From the NCBI GenBank assembly GCA_002729525.1, contig PBYI01000008.1, positions 1 through 64,000 of the forward strand: a stretch of 64,000 nt of DNA, given 5' to 3'. Numbering within the stretch: the stretch's first letter is position 1; every line of letters starts with the position of its first letter. Made by a program: the position numbers and the translations under genes. Of this stretch, positions 23,937 to 32,430 are shown in pieces. The notes beneath the pieces are model-generated. The model was given only the letters and a program-made list of their open reading frames with translations. It was not told the DNA's origin and did no database searches. This stretch comes from Nocardioides sp. GTDB taxonomy: Bacteria; Actinomycetota; Actinomycetes; Propionibacteriales; Nocardioidaceae.

Positions 23937-25934
23937 ATGACGATGACCAGTTCCGAGCAGTCGACCGTCAAGGTCGTCACCAACCGCGAGCGCCTCGCGG
24001 GGGTCGTGCAGGCCGTCGGTCGACGGCCCGCCGACATCGAGCGCCGTCGCTGGGAGAGCCTCGCGGTCTTCGCGTTCTTCGCGGTGGCGTACAGCATCAT
24101 CGGCTACTACCTCGTCGTCGAGATGCACGTCGTCGGCTTCGAGACCCTCGACCGCTTCAACCGCGGTCTGATGATCTTCTACAACGACCCGGCCAAGCTG
24201 TCGGCGATCGGCTTCGACTACCCGCCGCTGTCGGTGATCCTGTCCGCACCCTTCGCGGTCATCCCGGCGCTGACCCGCTCGATGGTGGTCATCCCGATCG
24301 CCTCCGCGGTCTTCGCAGGCCTGGTCATGATGTTCGTCAACACCATGATGCGCCGCGCGCAGGTCGCCCTGCCGCTGCGCCTCGCGGTGCTCGCGACCCT
24401 GGGCCTCAACCCGCTGGTGGTCATGTACGCCTCCAACGGCGGCCGCATCTTCCTCTGGATGGCCTTCGTGGTCACGGCCCTCGGCGCCCTGTTCGCCTGG
24501 TACGTCACCGCCGACGTCCGCTTCGTGATGATCGCCGGCCTCGCCTACTCCGTGGCCGTCCTGGCCGGCTACGGCAGCCTGATGTGGTTCGTGCTGAGCG
24601 CCGTCATGGTCGCCGCGATCCTGGCCCGCCTCGGCGCCGACGGCAACGAGGTCGAGGGCACGTCGGTCGGCTTCGCCGCTCCGACGGTCTACGTGCTCGC
24701 CCTGTGGTGCCTGTTCAACTGGCTGCTGCTCGGCAGCCCGATCGCCTGGCTCACCGACAGCAGCGACACCGCCGCGTCCGGCGGCAACCCCGACCTCAGC
24801 TTCGGCGAGGTCGTCTCCGGCACCCTCGACCTGCTGATCTACGGCGCCCCGATCGCCATCGTGGCGCTGCCCGCGCTGATCTTCGCCGGCATCGCCCGCC
24901 GCAACGGCTTCGCCCTGTGGCTCGGCGTCATGCTGCTGTTCTCGATCGTCGGCCCCGCCGTGACCGTCCTGCTCAACCTCACCGACTCCCCGCTGCAGAT
25001 GAGCGCGGCGCTGCCGATGCTGCTCGTCTCGGCCATCGGCGCGATCTGGCTCGCCCGCTCGGCCGTGGGCGGCGGCACGATCGTCGCCCTGGTGCTCGCG
25101 GTCGGCCTCGGTCTGAGCATCCCGTGGACCTTCGCCCACATGGACGACTTCGAGAACCAGGGTCTCGAGCGCGCGTTCCACGACGCGATCGCCACCGGCG
25201 ACAGCCAGGAGGGCGCCACCACGATCGACGGCTCCGTCGTCGGCGTCGGCGCCGAGCAGGACATGGGCGACTACATCCGCGAGAACATCTCGGACCAGAA
25301 CGCCGTCCTCACCGACAACGCGCAGACCTACGCGGTGATGCTCTTCACCGGTCAGCCCGACCTGTTCTTCGACCGCGTCCGCCAGGGTGACGGCGTCTGG
25401 GCCGACGCGGCCGACGACCCGGCCGGCGCCGACGTCAGCTACCTGCTGCTGTCGACCGACACCTCCGAGGACCTGCTCAGCCAGCGCTACCCCGACGCGG
25501 CCGTCGGCAGCGACGGGTCGCTGGAGACCGTGCACTCCAACGAGCGCTACACGCTGGTCCGCGTCCCGACCGACTACACCTACGACCCGGCGGCGGCAGG
25601 CACGAGCGACGTGGGCGGCACCGACGCCCCCAACGACCTGACCGAGCCCGAGGCAGCCGACCCGGACGCCACCCTCGAGGGCCAGGAGGGCTTCGAGGGC
25701 GGCTACAACGGTCTCGTGGGCGAGTCCGGCTCCGCGGTCGTCACCGAGGAGGACACCTCCGCCGGTGAGGACACCACCACCGACGGCACCGACGGCACCG
25801 ACGGCACCGACGGCACCAGCACCGACGGCACGCAGGACGGCTCGTCCGACGCGACCACGACCGACGGCACGACCGACGGCACGACCGACTCCGGCACCGA
25901 CTCGACGACCACCGACTCCGGGACCACGCCGTGA
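23937..25934 (+). CDS. Polytopic membrane protein, GT-C/PMT-like, with Thr/Asp-rich tail
   Basis: 665 residues. After a 35-residue cytoplasmic start come about ten to twelve membrane helices up to about residue 400. The first external loop contains ETLDRFNRGLMIFYNDP and FDYPPLSVIL; an acidic loop before Y-P-P-L is common in GT-C enzymes that use polyprenyl-phosphate sugars. An extracytoplasmic globular region follows (about 405-540). The last 120 residues are a low-complexity Asp/Gly/Thr/Ser tail with four perfect 9-bp repeats encoding DGT. I infer a lipid-linked-sugar transferase or a glycan-export component working with the GT2 protein; no catalytic residue has been proven. The TGA overlaps the GTG of the next gene (GTGA). 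Confidence 0.75.
   Translation: MTMTSSEQSTVKVVTNRERLAGVVQAVGRRPADIERRRWESLAVFAFFAVAYSIIGYYLVVEMHVVGFETLDRFNRGLMIFYNDPAKLSAIGFDYPPLSVILSAPFAVIPALTRSMVVIPIASAVFAGLVMMFVNTMMRRAQVALPLRLAVLATLGLNPLVVMYASNGGRIFLWMAFVVTALGALFAWYVTADVRFVMIAGLAYSVAVLAGYGSLMWFVLSAVMVAAILARLGADGNEVEGTSVGFAAPTVYVLALWCLFNWLLLGSPIAWLTDSSDTAASGGNPDLSFGEVVSGTLDLLIYGAPIAIVALPALIFAGIARRNGFALWLGVMLLFSIVGPAVTVLLNLTDSPLQMSAALPMLLVSAIGAIWLARSAVGGGTIVALVLAVGLGLSIPWTFAHMDDFENQGLERAFHDAIATGDSQEGATTIDGSVVGVGAEQDMGDYIRENISDQNAVLTDNAQTYAVMLFTGQPDLFFDRVRQGDGVWADAADDPAGADVSYLLLSTDTSEDLLSQRYPDAAVGSDGSLETVHSNERYTLVRVPTDYTYDPAAAGTSDVGGTDAPNDLTEPEAADPDATLEGQEGFEGGYNGLVGESGSAVVTEEDTSAGEDTTTDGTDGTDGTDGTSTDGTQDGSSDATTTDGTTDGTTDSGTDSTTTDSGTTP
25782..25817 (+). 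repeat. Four 9-bp tandem repeats encoding DGT
   Basis: GACGGCACC occurs four times without interruption inside the 3' end of the polytopic membrane protein gene, and related triplets continue to the stop. It can change copy number by slippage and would lengthen or shorten the external tail in steps of three residues without shifting the frame. Confidence 0.85.
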
Positions 25935-27427
25935 CGGACAAGCGGTCGTCGTCGATCAGCGCCGCTCCGTCGCTGGCCGACATCACCGCAGGCTCCGAGG
26001 AGCGGGTCGGCGCTGTCGACTTCTCCCAGAGCCTGGTCGTCGAGGAGGAGGCCGCGCCCGAGCCGGACGCGCCCGCCGAGGCGTCCGAGGCGTCCGACTC
26101 CTCCGAGTCGTCCGCGCCGCGTGCGGTGGCCGACGCCACCACGTCCGAGCCGGTCGCGCTCGAGGACGGCACCGGCCCGATGATCCTGCCGCCGGCCGAC
26201 CTCGAGGAGGCCGCCGCGGTCGCCGCCGACCAGGCACGCCGTGACGCCGAGGAGGCGTCGGCACGCGCCCGCGCCGAGGCCCAGGCGCTGGCCGCTGAGG
26301 AGGAGCTCGCGGCGGAGGCTGACGAGTACGACGGCGAGCTCGACGCGTACGACGAGCCCGTCGAGGAGGTCGTGGACACCGACGAGGTGGCCCCGGCCGT
26401 CGTCCGCTCCCCCGCAGCGCACCTCGAGGACGCCGACCAGGCCGAGCTCGAGGAGGAGCAGGCCGAGCTGCCTGCAGCCCGGGTCGCGACCGACGACACC
26501 GCCGTGCGCGCCGTCGACCCGCTCGTGGTCGCTGCGCGCGCCGCGGCCGCCCGCCGCAGCGCCGTCGGCGACGGGAGTGTGCCGGCTGCCGAGCCGGAGC
26601 CCGCGCGCCCGACGTTGGAGGACGACCCGACGCCCGCCCCGGCCCGCCCGGCCCGCCCGGCGCGTCGCCGCCGCCGTCGTACCGGCCCGATCGACCCCGG
26701 CACCGCGCCCGAGGGCCTCGCCATCCACGGCGTCGCCGACCTCGAGCGGCTCGCCTCCGAGGTGGCGGCCGCCCGCCAGGCCGAGCAGGAGGCCCAGGAG
26801 GCCGCGCGCGCCGCGCACGGCGTCCACGGGCCTGCCGACGACGAGCTCGTCGACCTCGACGACGCCTATGCCGACGCCGACCTCGCGAGCGCCCCGGTCT
26901 CCGCGCCCGGCTCAGGCCTGGTCGTGCACGCCCCGGCGGACGGCTCCCTGGCCCTCGACGACACCGACGGCACCGACGACAACGACGGCAACGCCGACAA
27001 CGACGACACCTGGGCCGAGCCCGAGCCCGAGCCCGCTCCGGCCCCCGCGCCGACGGTCGGCGAGTCGGTGGCCGCGGTCGCCGCGCGCATCGTCGCGGCG
27101 ATGGAGGCGACCGAGGAGGCCCACCGGCGTCACGTCGAGGCGGTCGAGCTCGAGTCCGCCCGCCGTGCCGAGCTGCTGACCGCGCAGGCCGAGCTCGACG
27201 CCGAGCTCATCCGCCTCCAGGCCCGCCGGGAGGCCCACGCCCTCCTGCTGTCGGCGCGCCGCCGTGCCCACGACGACGAGGACCACCCCGACGGTGAGGC
27301 CGAGCGCCTCCTCCGCCCCGACCACGAGTCCGACCCGCTGGCCGAGATCGGTGAGACGCTGTCGCGCTTCGCCGAGTCCATCGAGACCCTCGACGAGGGT
27401 TCTCCCGAGCACCCCCGGAAGCCATGA
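25931..27427 (+). CDS. Acidic, largely disordered coiled-coil protein
   Basis: 498 residues, GTG start overlapping the previous stop. No signal peptide or membrane helix. Composition is dominated by Glu, Ala and Asp. Residues about 90-135 form an Ala/Glu/Arg heptad-like helix, about 195-260 are Pro/Arg-rich, and about 375-460 form a second long amphipathic helix (TEEAHRRHVEAVELESARR and onward) ending in a basic segment before an acidic tail. I do not recognise a family. Its place between membrane synthase genes and lipoproteins, with translational coupling on both sides (GTGA and ATGA), suggests a cytoplasmic scaffold or regulator of the complex. That is inference from position only. Confidence 0.7.
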   Translation: MTDKRSSSISAAPSLADITAGSEERVGAVDFSQSLVVEEEAAPEPDAPAEASEASDSSESSAPRAVADATTSEPVALEDGTGPMILPPADLEEAAAVAADQARRDAEEASARARAEAQALAAEEELAAEADEYDGELDAYDEPVEEVVDTDEVAPAVVRSPAAHLEDADQAELEEEQAELPAARVATDDTAVRAVDPLVVAARAAAARRSAVGDGSVPAAEPEPARPTLEDDPTPAPARPARPARRRRRRTGPIDPGTAPEGLAIHGVADLERLASEVAAARQAEQEAQEAARAAHGVHGPADDELVDLDDAYADADLASAPVSAPGSGLVVHAPADGSLALDDTDGTDDNDGNADNDDTWAEPEPEPAPAPAPTVGESVAAVAARIVAAMEATEEAHRRHVEAVELESARRAELLTAQAELDAELIRLQARREAHALLLSARRRAHDDEDHPDGEAERLLRPDHESDPLAEIGETLSRFAESIETLDEGSPEHPRKP

Positions 27428-28719
27428 ACCTGCAGCGCACCCAGCCTCTCCGTCCCGCCCGGGGCCGCGCCCGCGCGGCTGCGGCCGTCGCGGTCGCCTC
27501 CGCCCTGCTCCTCGCCGGCTGCGGCAGCGACGACGACGGCTCGGCCGACTCCGCGGCCGACTCCTCGGCCGAGTCCTCGAGCGCCTCCGGCGCAGCGACC
27601 GCGTCGGAGTCCCCGACCGCCACCGCCACGCCCACCGAGGAGACGCCCGCCACCCTCGTGCCGGGTGGCTCGACCATGGACGACACCGGCCGGGTGCTGC
27701 CCGGCGAGGCCGTCTTCAGCGTGCTGTCGCCCTGGAACACCCCGGCCACCGACCTCGGCGTCCAGCAGTACTCCGACGAGCTCCTCGAGCTGGCCAAGCA
27801 GCGTCTGGGCGTCAACAACAACGGTGAGCTCGAGCGGGTCACCGTCGACGAGGGCATCTTCATCAACACCTACGCGTGGACCGTCCCGGTCGTCGCGGAC
27901 GGTGACCCGACGGTGCTGCACTGCCGCCAGGTCCAGTGCGGCGACGGCAAGGACGACATCACGCTCAACGTCCCCGACGACCTGAGCCCGCTGCCGCAGT
28001 ACGACGGCTGGTACACCATCTTCGACCAGGCCAACGGCAAGGCCTACGACCTGTGGCGCGCCCGCCGTGAGGACGACGGCGTGCTGTCGTACGGCTTCAT
28101 GCGCCAGTGGGACCTCGACGGCCCCGGCTTCAACCAGCCGTACGTCGTGAGCTCGCGCGGGTCGGGCCTCCCGCTGTTCGGCGGGCTGATCCGGTCCGGT
28201 GAGCTGGAGCGCGGCGTCATCAACCACGCGCTCGCGATCAGCGTGCCCGGTGCCGCGTCCGGCAACTTCGTCCAGCCTGCGTCGTCCACCAACGGCAACG
28301 GTGCGGAGAACAGCCTGCCGATGGGCGCCCGCATCGTGCTGAAGTCCGACTTCAAGCTCCGCCAGCCGATCGACCCGAGCAACGGGCGGCCGCTGAAGAT
28401 GAGCGCCGACCAGAAGCGCTACGCCCGGGCCGTCGTCAAGGCTCTCAAGACCTACGGCGCGTTCGTGGTCGACCGCTCCGCGGTGCCGACGCTCTACTAC
28501 GAGCGCACCGCCGACTCCTTCGACGACACCAACGTCAACGACCGCCTGCTGCTCGGCTACGAGGTGCGCGACATCGGCCTGGAGGACTTCCAGGTCGCCG
28601 ACTTCGCGCCCTCCGACCGCATCCCCTACCCGTCCGAGGAGGAGTCGGTGAACTCCTCCGACCTCGAGGAGCAGGGCCCGATCCTCTCCGAGATCCCCGA
28701 CACCTCCGGAGGCCAGTGA
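27424..28719 (+). CDS. Secreted lipoprotein of unknown function
   Basis: 431 residues. An Arg-rich start, a hydrophobic segment and the lipobox LLAGC (Cys about residue 33) mark it as a lipoprotein, followed by a Ser/Ala/Thr-rich linker to about residue 85. The mature domain (about 90-400) has two close Cys (HCRQVQC), many aromatic residues and the segment GLPLFGGLIRSGELERGVINHAL. This last pattern I associate with secreted actinobacterial and proteobacterial proteins of unknown role. Not recognised as an enzyme. ATGA overlap with the coiled-coil gene and TGATG overlap with the next gene tie it to the operon, so it probably acts on or holds the exported glycan at the outer face of the membrane. 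Confidence 0.75.
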   Translation: MNLQRTQPLRPARGRARAAAAVAVASALLLAGCGSDDDGSADSAADSSAESSSASGAATASESPTATATPTEETPATLVPGGSTMDDTGRVLPGEAVFSVLSPWNTPATDLGVQQYSDELLELAKQRLGVNNNGELERVTVDEGIFINTYAWTVPVVADGDPTVLHCRQVQCGDGKDDITLNVPDDLSPLPQYDGWYTIFDQANGKAYDLWRARREDDGVLSYGFMRQWDLDGPGFNQPYVVSSRGSGLPLFGGLIRSGELERGVINHALAISVPGAASGNFVQPASSTNGNGAENSLPMGARIVLKSDFKLRQPIDPSNGRPLKMSADQKRYARAVVKALKTYGAFVVDRSAVPTLYYERTADSFDDTNVNDRLLLGYEVRDIGLEDFQVADFAPSDRIPYPSEEESVNSSDLEEQGPILSEIPDTSGGQ

Positions 28720-30206
28720 TGCGCACCCGCGCAAACCGTCCCGCCGCCCTCGCCGCGGTCGCGCTCGCCGGCGCGATGGTGCTGAGCGCCTGCTCGTCGA
28801 GCGACGACGCCAGCGCCAGCGACACCGCGGAGAGCAGCCCGACGGCCACCGCGACGCCGACGCCGACGGCCACGGCGACCGCCACGCCGGCGGCTGACCT
28901 GCCGGAGCCGGAGGCCGGCGTGGTCACGGTCGACGGCAGCGAGGAGCTGCTCAGCACCCGGATGAACCGCCGCTACGACACCGACGGCGGCGACTCCCAG
29001 CTGGTCACGACCGCCACCGGCGACTCCCGCGCGTTCCAGCGCCTGTGCGTCGGCGAGCTCGACGTCGTCGACTCCTCGCGTCCGATCTCGGCGTCGGAGT
29101 GGCAGCAGTGCCAGGACGCCGGGCTCGACATCGTCCAGTTCCAGGTCGCGGCCGACGCGACCCTGCTGGCGATCAAGAACGAGTCCGACGTGGGCGGCGA
29201 CTGCCTCGACACCGAGGAGGCCGCGCGCATCCTCGAGGCCAACTCCACGATCGACAACTGGTCGGAGGTCGCGTCCCGCTTCGACGACGTGCCGCTCGCC
29301 ACCGGCGGCCCCCAGGGCGACGACCCGCTGGTCGTCTTCTTCGGCCGCTACGTGCTCGGCGCCCCGGAGCCGAGCCTGCTCAACTTCCGCGCCGACTACC
29401 GCGCCGCCGAGGACGAGGACTCCACCCGGATCTGGGTCGCCGGCACCGACGCCGACCGGCTGAAGGTCCGCAATTTCAACCGGGTGACGCCGAAGTACAA
29501 CCGCCTGCGCGCCGAGCTCAAGATCGCGTGGCGTGTCTGGGGCGACGCGAACGACGAGGTCAAGGTCGCGCTCCGCGAGCGCAACAAGGGCATCCGGGAC
29601 GACCGTGACGCCGCGACCCGCGCCTCCGACGAGGCCCGCCTCCAGCGCGCGTACCGCGCCCGCTCCCGCGCGATCACCGAGGTCAACCTCATCAAGGCCA
29701 AGCTCAAGCCGGTCCAGCGCCGCTACCGCACGGCCGCCGACGCCCAGGCCCGCCTGGACTCCACCAACGGTCACCTCGGCCTGTTCCGCCTGAGCTACTA
29801 CCAGGTCTACGAGAACCTGCTGCGGCCGTTCGAGATCGACGTCGCCGGCGACGGCGTGGAGAACTGCATCTTCCCCAGCCCGGCCACCGTGGTCAGTGGC
29901 GAGTACCCGCTGACGCGTCAGCTCCTGCTGACCACCACGACCCGGTCGCTCCAGCGTGAGGAGGTGCAGGACTACCTCCTCTACTACCTGCGCAACTCCC
30001 AGACCCTGGCCACCGACGCCGACCTGATCGCGCTCCCGACCAAGGACGTCCAGACCCAGGTCCAGTGGATCACCTCGGGTGACACCCCCACCTTCGCCTC
30101 CGTCGACGGCGGCCCGGTGGAGCTGGTGGAGACCCCCGAGGAGGAGCAGCAGCAGGTCGAGGAGCAGCAGCAGGAGGAGCGCGAGCAGTCGCGTCCGGCG
30201 CGATGA
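28719..30206 (+). CDS. PstS-like substrate-binding lipoprotein with coiled-coil insertion
   Basis: 495 residues from ATG 28719 (TGATG with the previous stop; GTG 28716 is an alternative). The lipobox VLSAC (Cys about residue 25) is followed by a Thr/Pro-rich linker. The mature part resembles phosphate-binding PstS proteins: VDGSEELLSTRMNRRY, then TATGDSRAFQRLCVGELDVV with VDSSRPIS, matching the G-S/T-G-x-x-x-x-F-x-x-G-x-x-D-x-x-x-x-S-R/D pattern. Between the two lobes (about residues 245-350) lies a charged helical insertion rich in Arg, Lys, Glu and Ala, predicted to be a long coiled coil. This is not a feature of PstS. The C-terminus is a Glu/Gln-rich tail. No Pst permease genes are nearby, so phosphate import is unlikely; a structural or glycan-modifying role is possible. 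Confidence 0.8.
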   Translation: MRTRANRPAALAAVALAGAMVLSACSSSDDASASDTAESSPTATATPTPTATATATPAADLPEPEAGVVTVDGSEELLSTRMNRRYDTDGGDSQLVTTATGDSRAFQRLCVGELDVVDSSRPISASEWQQCQDAGLDIVQFQVAADATLLAIKNESDVGGDCLDTEEAARILEANSTIDNWSEVASRFDDVPLATGGPQGDDPLVVFFGRYVLGAPEPSLLNFRADYRAAEDEDSTRIWVAGTDADRLKVRNFNRVTPKYNRLRAELKIAWRVWGDANDEVKVALRERNKGIRDDRDAATRASDEARLQRAYRARSRAITEVNLIKAKLKPVQRRYRTAADAQARLDSTNGHLGLFRLSYYQVYENLLRPFEIDVAGDGVENCIFPSPATVVSGEYPLTRQLLLTTTTRSLQREEVQDYLLYYLRNSQTLATDADLIALPTKDVQTQVQWITSGDTPTFASVDGGPVELVETPEEEQQQVEEQQQEEREQSRPAR

Positions 30207-31321
30207 CCGTGGGGTCTCGGGAACCCCGTCCGCACCGCGTCCGCGCGGCACGGCACCGCACCAACCCCGCCGCCGCCGTCGCCGCGCTGGCGCTCGCTGT
30301 GGGGACCACGCTGGTGCCGGCGGCGCCGTCCGGGGCGTCGCCGGCGCCTGCCCCGTCCACGGTCGCGACCCCCTCCGTGGGGGTCGCGGTCGCCGCCGCA
30401 CGGGCGACCGGACGGACGGTCACCAAGAAGCGGACCCTCTCGTGGTCCGGCAACGTGGGCCGCAAGAAGCAGGTGACCCGGGTCGGACTCCCCGGCACGG
30501 GCCAGTTGGCGCTGCACTGCCGCCCGTCGCGCACCGAGATCACCCTCAAGGCCGACGACCGGTCCGACGAGACCCAGATGTGGCTGGCGAAGTACGAGGA
30601 CAAGTCCTACGGGCGCGCGGTCGCGGTCAAGACCGCAAGGATCTACCGGTACGACACCGCCACCTCGGACGGCAACCACCCGACCAGCAACCCGGTCGGT
30701 GAGGGCCTCAACCAGCAGGGGCGGATCGAGAACTACGGCCAGGGCTACGCCCACGGCGTCATCAGCAGCCGCGACGGCCGCGACACCGCCGTCGGCGGCG
30801 ACCCGACCGCACCGGTCACCACCGTCTACCTCGACTGGTACTGGAACGGCTTCCACCACCCCACGCGCTACCGCTCGTGCACCATGCACCTCACCACCAT
30901 CACGACGGTCGCCGACCCGCTCGGCGTCAGCTGGCACGGCGACGCCGACGCGGCCGCCGGCGGCCGGCACACGACCCGCGCGACGTCGTTCCCGGGCCTG
31001 GGCCGGATGGTGGTCCGCTGCGGCGCCGGCGGTCGGTCGACCTTCACGCTGGTACCGGCCGACGACGTCACCTCGATCTACGTCGAGACCATCCAGGGCG
31101 AGGGGCGGGTCGACCAGCACGTCCGCACGAGGACCCGGCGGGTCAACCGGGACACCGGTAGGATCAGGCCCGTCAGCATCCCCTCGAACGGCATGATGCG
31201 CATCTTCGTGCAGAAGAGCCGGAGCGCCGTACCGTTCATGCTGTCCTCTTTCCGCAAGACCAACGATCCCCAGGGCAGGCGCAACGTGTGCGAGGTCGCC
31301 GTCGGACGGTTCCCGCGATGA
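30203..31321 (+). CDS. Secreted four-cysteine protein, paralogue 1
   Basis: 372 residues with an N-terminal basic region, a hydrophobic core (AAAVAALALAVGTTLV) and an Ala/Pro-rich stretch fitting a signal peptide. The mature part has two repeats of a beta-rich unit: GLPGTGQLALHCRP in the first and FPGLGRMVVRCGAGG in the second. It shares long blocks with the next gene product, including ETQMW, AHGVIS/MYGVIS, WHG-D/E-AD and the C-terminal NVCEV/NFCEV. Four Cys are conserved between the two and could form two disulfides. I do not recognise a family. Overlaps of ATGA type on both sides place it in the operon. A cell-surface partner of the glycan or its synthase is the simplest guess. Confidence 0.78.
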   Translation: MTVGSREPRPHRVRAARHRTNPAAAVAALALAVGTTLVPAAPSGASPAPAPSTVATPSVGVAVAAARATGRTVTKKRTLSWSGNVGRKKQVTRVGLPGTGQLALHCRPSRTEITLKADDRSDETQMWLAKYEDKSYGRAVAVKTARIYRYDTATSDGNHPTSNPVGEGLNQQGRIENYGQGYAHGVISSRDGRDTAVGGDPTAPVTTVYLDWYWNGFHHPTRYRSCTMHLTTITTVADPLGVSWHGDADAAAGGRHTTRATSFPGLGRMVVRCGAGGRSTFTLVPADDVTSIYVETIQGEGRVDQHVRTRTRRVNRDTGRIRPVSIPSNGMMRIFVQKSRSAVPFMLSSFRKTNDPQGRRNVCEVAVGRFPR

Positions 31322-32361
31322 CATCCCCGGTCCGAGTGCTCGGCCTGGTGGTGGCCGGGCTGATGCTCGCCGCAGGCGTGGCCGTCCCGGTCGCTCCCGC
31401 GAACGCCGACGCCGACGGCCCGCCGGTGCTCACCGGCAAGACCACCCGCACCAAGACCTCGGTCGTGCAGCACACGCGCGTGCGGTGGAAGGGCAAGTGG
31501 AAGAACCCGACGTACATCAAGTCCGTCGGCGTGCCGGGCATCGGCACCCTCGACCTGGTCTGCCTGCCGAACAACACCATGATCCGGCTCGGGGTCAACC
31601 ACCGGTCCCTCGAGACCCAGATGTGGATGCAGAAGTTCGAGAAGAAGAACCGGCGCTACGTCGTCGCGGTGAAGAACGCCCGCGTCTACCAGTACGCCAA
31701 CATCTACGACGACGGCACCGGCGGCACCGGCTTCTACACGCACGAGGGCCTCAACAAGAAGCCCGGCGTGGAGAACCGCAGCCGCGGCTCCTACATGTAC
31801 GGCGTGATCAGCCAGCGCGCCGGGCGCAACGCCGACGGCAGCTCGGTGACTACCCGTCCGGTCACCACGTTCGAGATGACGTGGAACTGGAACAACCTCA
31901 ACAAGCAGCGACGCAAGCAGTCCTGCACGATCGACATCAAGCTCACCACGCACTTCGACCGCCGGATGAGCCTCACCTGGCACGGCGAGGCCGACGGATC
32001 CCCGCGGGAGAAGAGCTGGATCCTGCCCGGCATCGGCCGCCTGTTCCTCTCCTGCCCCGCCGGCGGCGAGGAGCGGCCCTCGATCTGGCTGAACCCCTAC
32101 ACCGACGACGCACGCCTCTACATCGAGGACGTCGAGGGCGAGGGGCTGGTGCCGCTGCACCGCACCGAGGTCTCCCTCGGGTACGACGACTCCACGGGGC
32201 TCGTGGGTCCCTACCCACTGCCCAGCAACGGCTCGCTGCGGATCCAGGCGACCCGTGCCGGCAACGAGCGCTGGCTGATGCTCTCGTCGCTGTTCAAGCT
32301 CAACGACCCCGACCCGCAGCGCAACTTCTGCGAGGTCGCGACGGGCTACTACGACCGCTGA
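31318..32361 (+). CDS. Secreted four-cysteine protein, paralogue 2
   Basis: 347 residues from ATG 31318 (ATGA with the previous stop). A clean signal peptide (VLGLVVAGLMLAAGVAVPV then APANADA) is followed by a mature domain with two copies of the same beta unit as its neighbour: GVPGIGTLDLVCLP and LPGIGRLFLSCPAGG. Paralogues 1 and 2 align end to end with the four Cys in the same places, so they arose by tandem duplication. It is more basic in the middle (KWKNP, KKNRR) than paralogue 1. It is the last gene of the eight-gene unit. Function unknown; secretion and duplication suggest a surface or heteromeric role. Confidence 0.8.
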   Translation: MTSPVRVLGLVVAGLMLAAGVAVPVAPANADADGPPVLTGKTTRTKTSVVQHTRVRWKGKWKNPTYIKSVGVPGIGTLDLVCLPNNTMIRLGVNHRSLETQMWMQKFEKKNRRYVVAVKNARVYQYANIYDDGTGGTGFYTHEGLNKKPGVENRSRGSYMYGVISQRAGRNADGSSVTTRPVTTFEMTWNWNNLNKQRRKQSCTIDIKLTTHFDRRMSLTWHGEADGSPREKSWILPGIGRLFLSCPAGGEERPSIWLNPYTDDARLYIEDVEGEGLVPLHRTEVSLGYDDSTGLVGPYPLPSNGSLRIQATRAGNERWLMLSSLFKLNDPDPQRNFCEVATGYYDR

Positions 32362-32370
32362 GCGGGCCGA

Positions 32371-32403
32371 GCGGGCTCTGGGCGGGCTCTGGGCGGGCTC
32401 TGG
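32371..32403. repeat. 11-bp tandem repeat after the glycan operon
   Basis: GCGGGCTCTGG occurs three times in a row, starting ten bases after the operon stop and ending 27 bp before the convergent NUDIX stop. No clean terminator hairpin is seen here, so the end of the operon transcript is unclear. Confidence 0.75.
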
Positions 32404-32430
32404 GCGGCGCCCTTGCACGGACGGTCCGGC

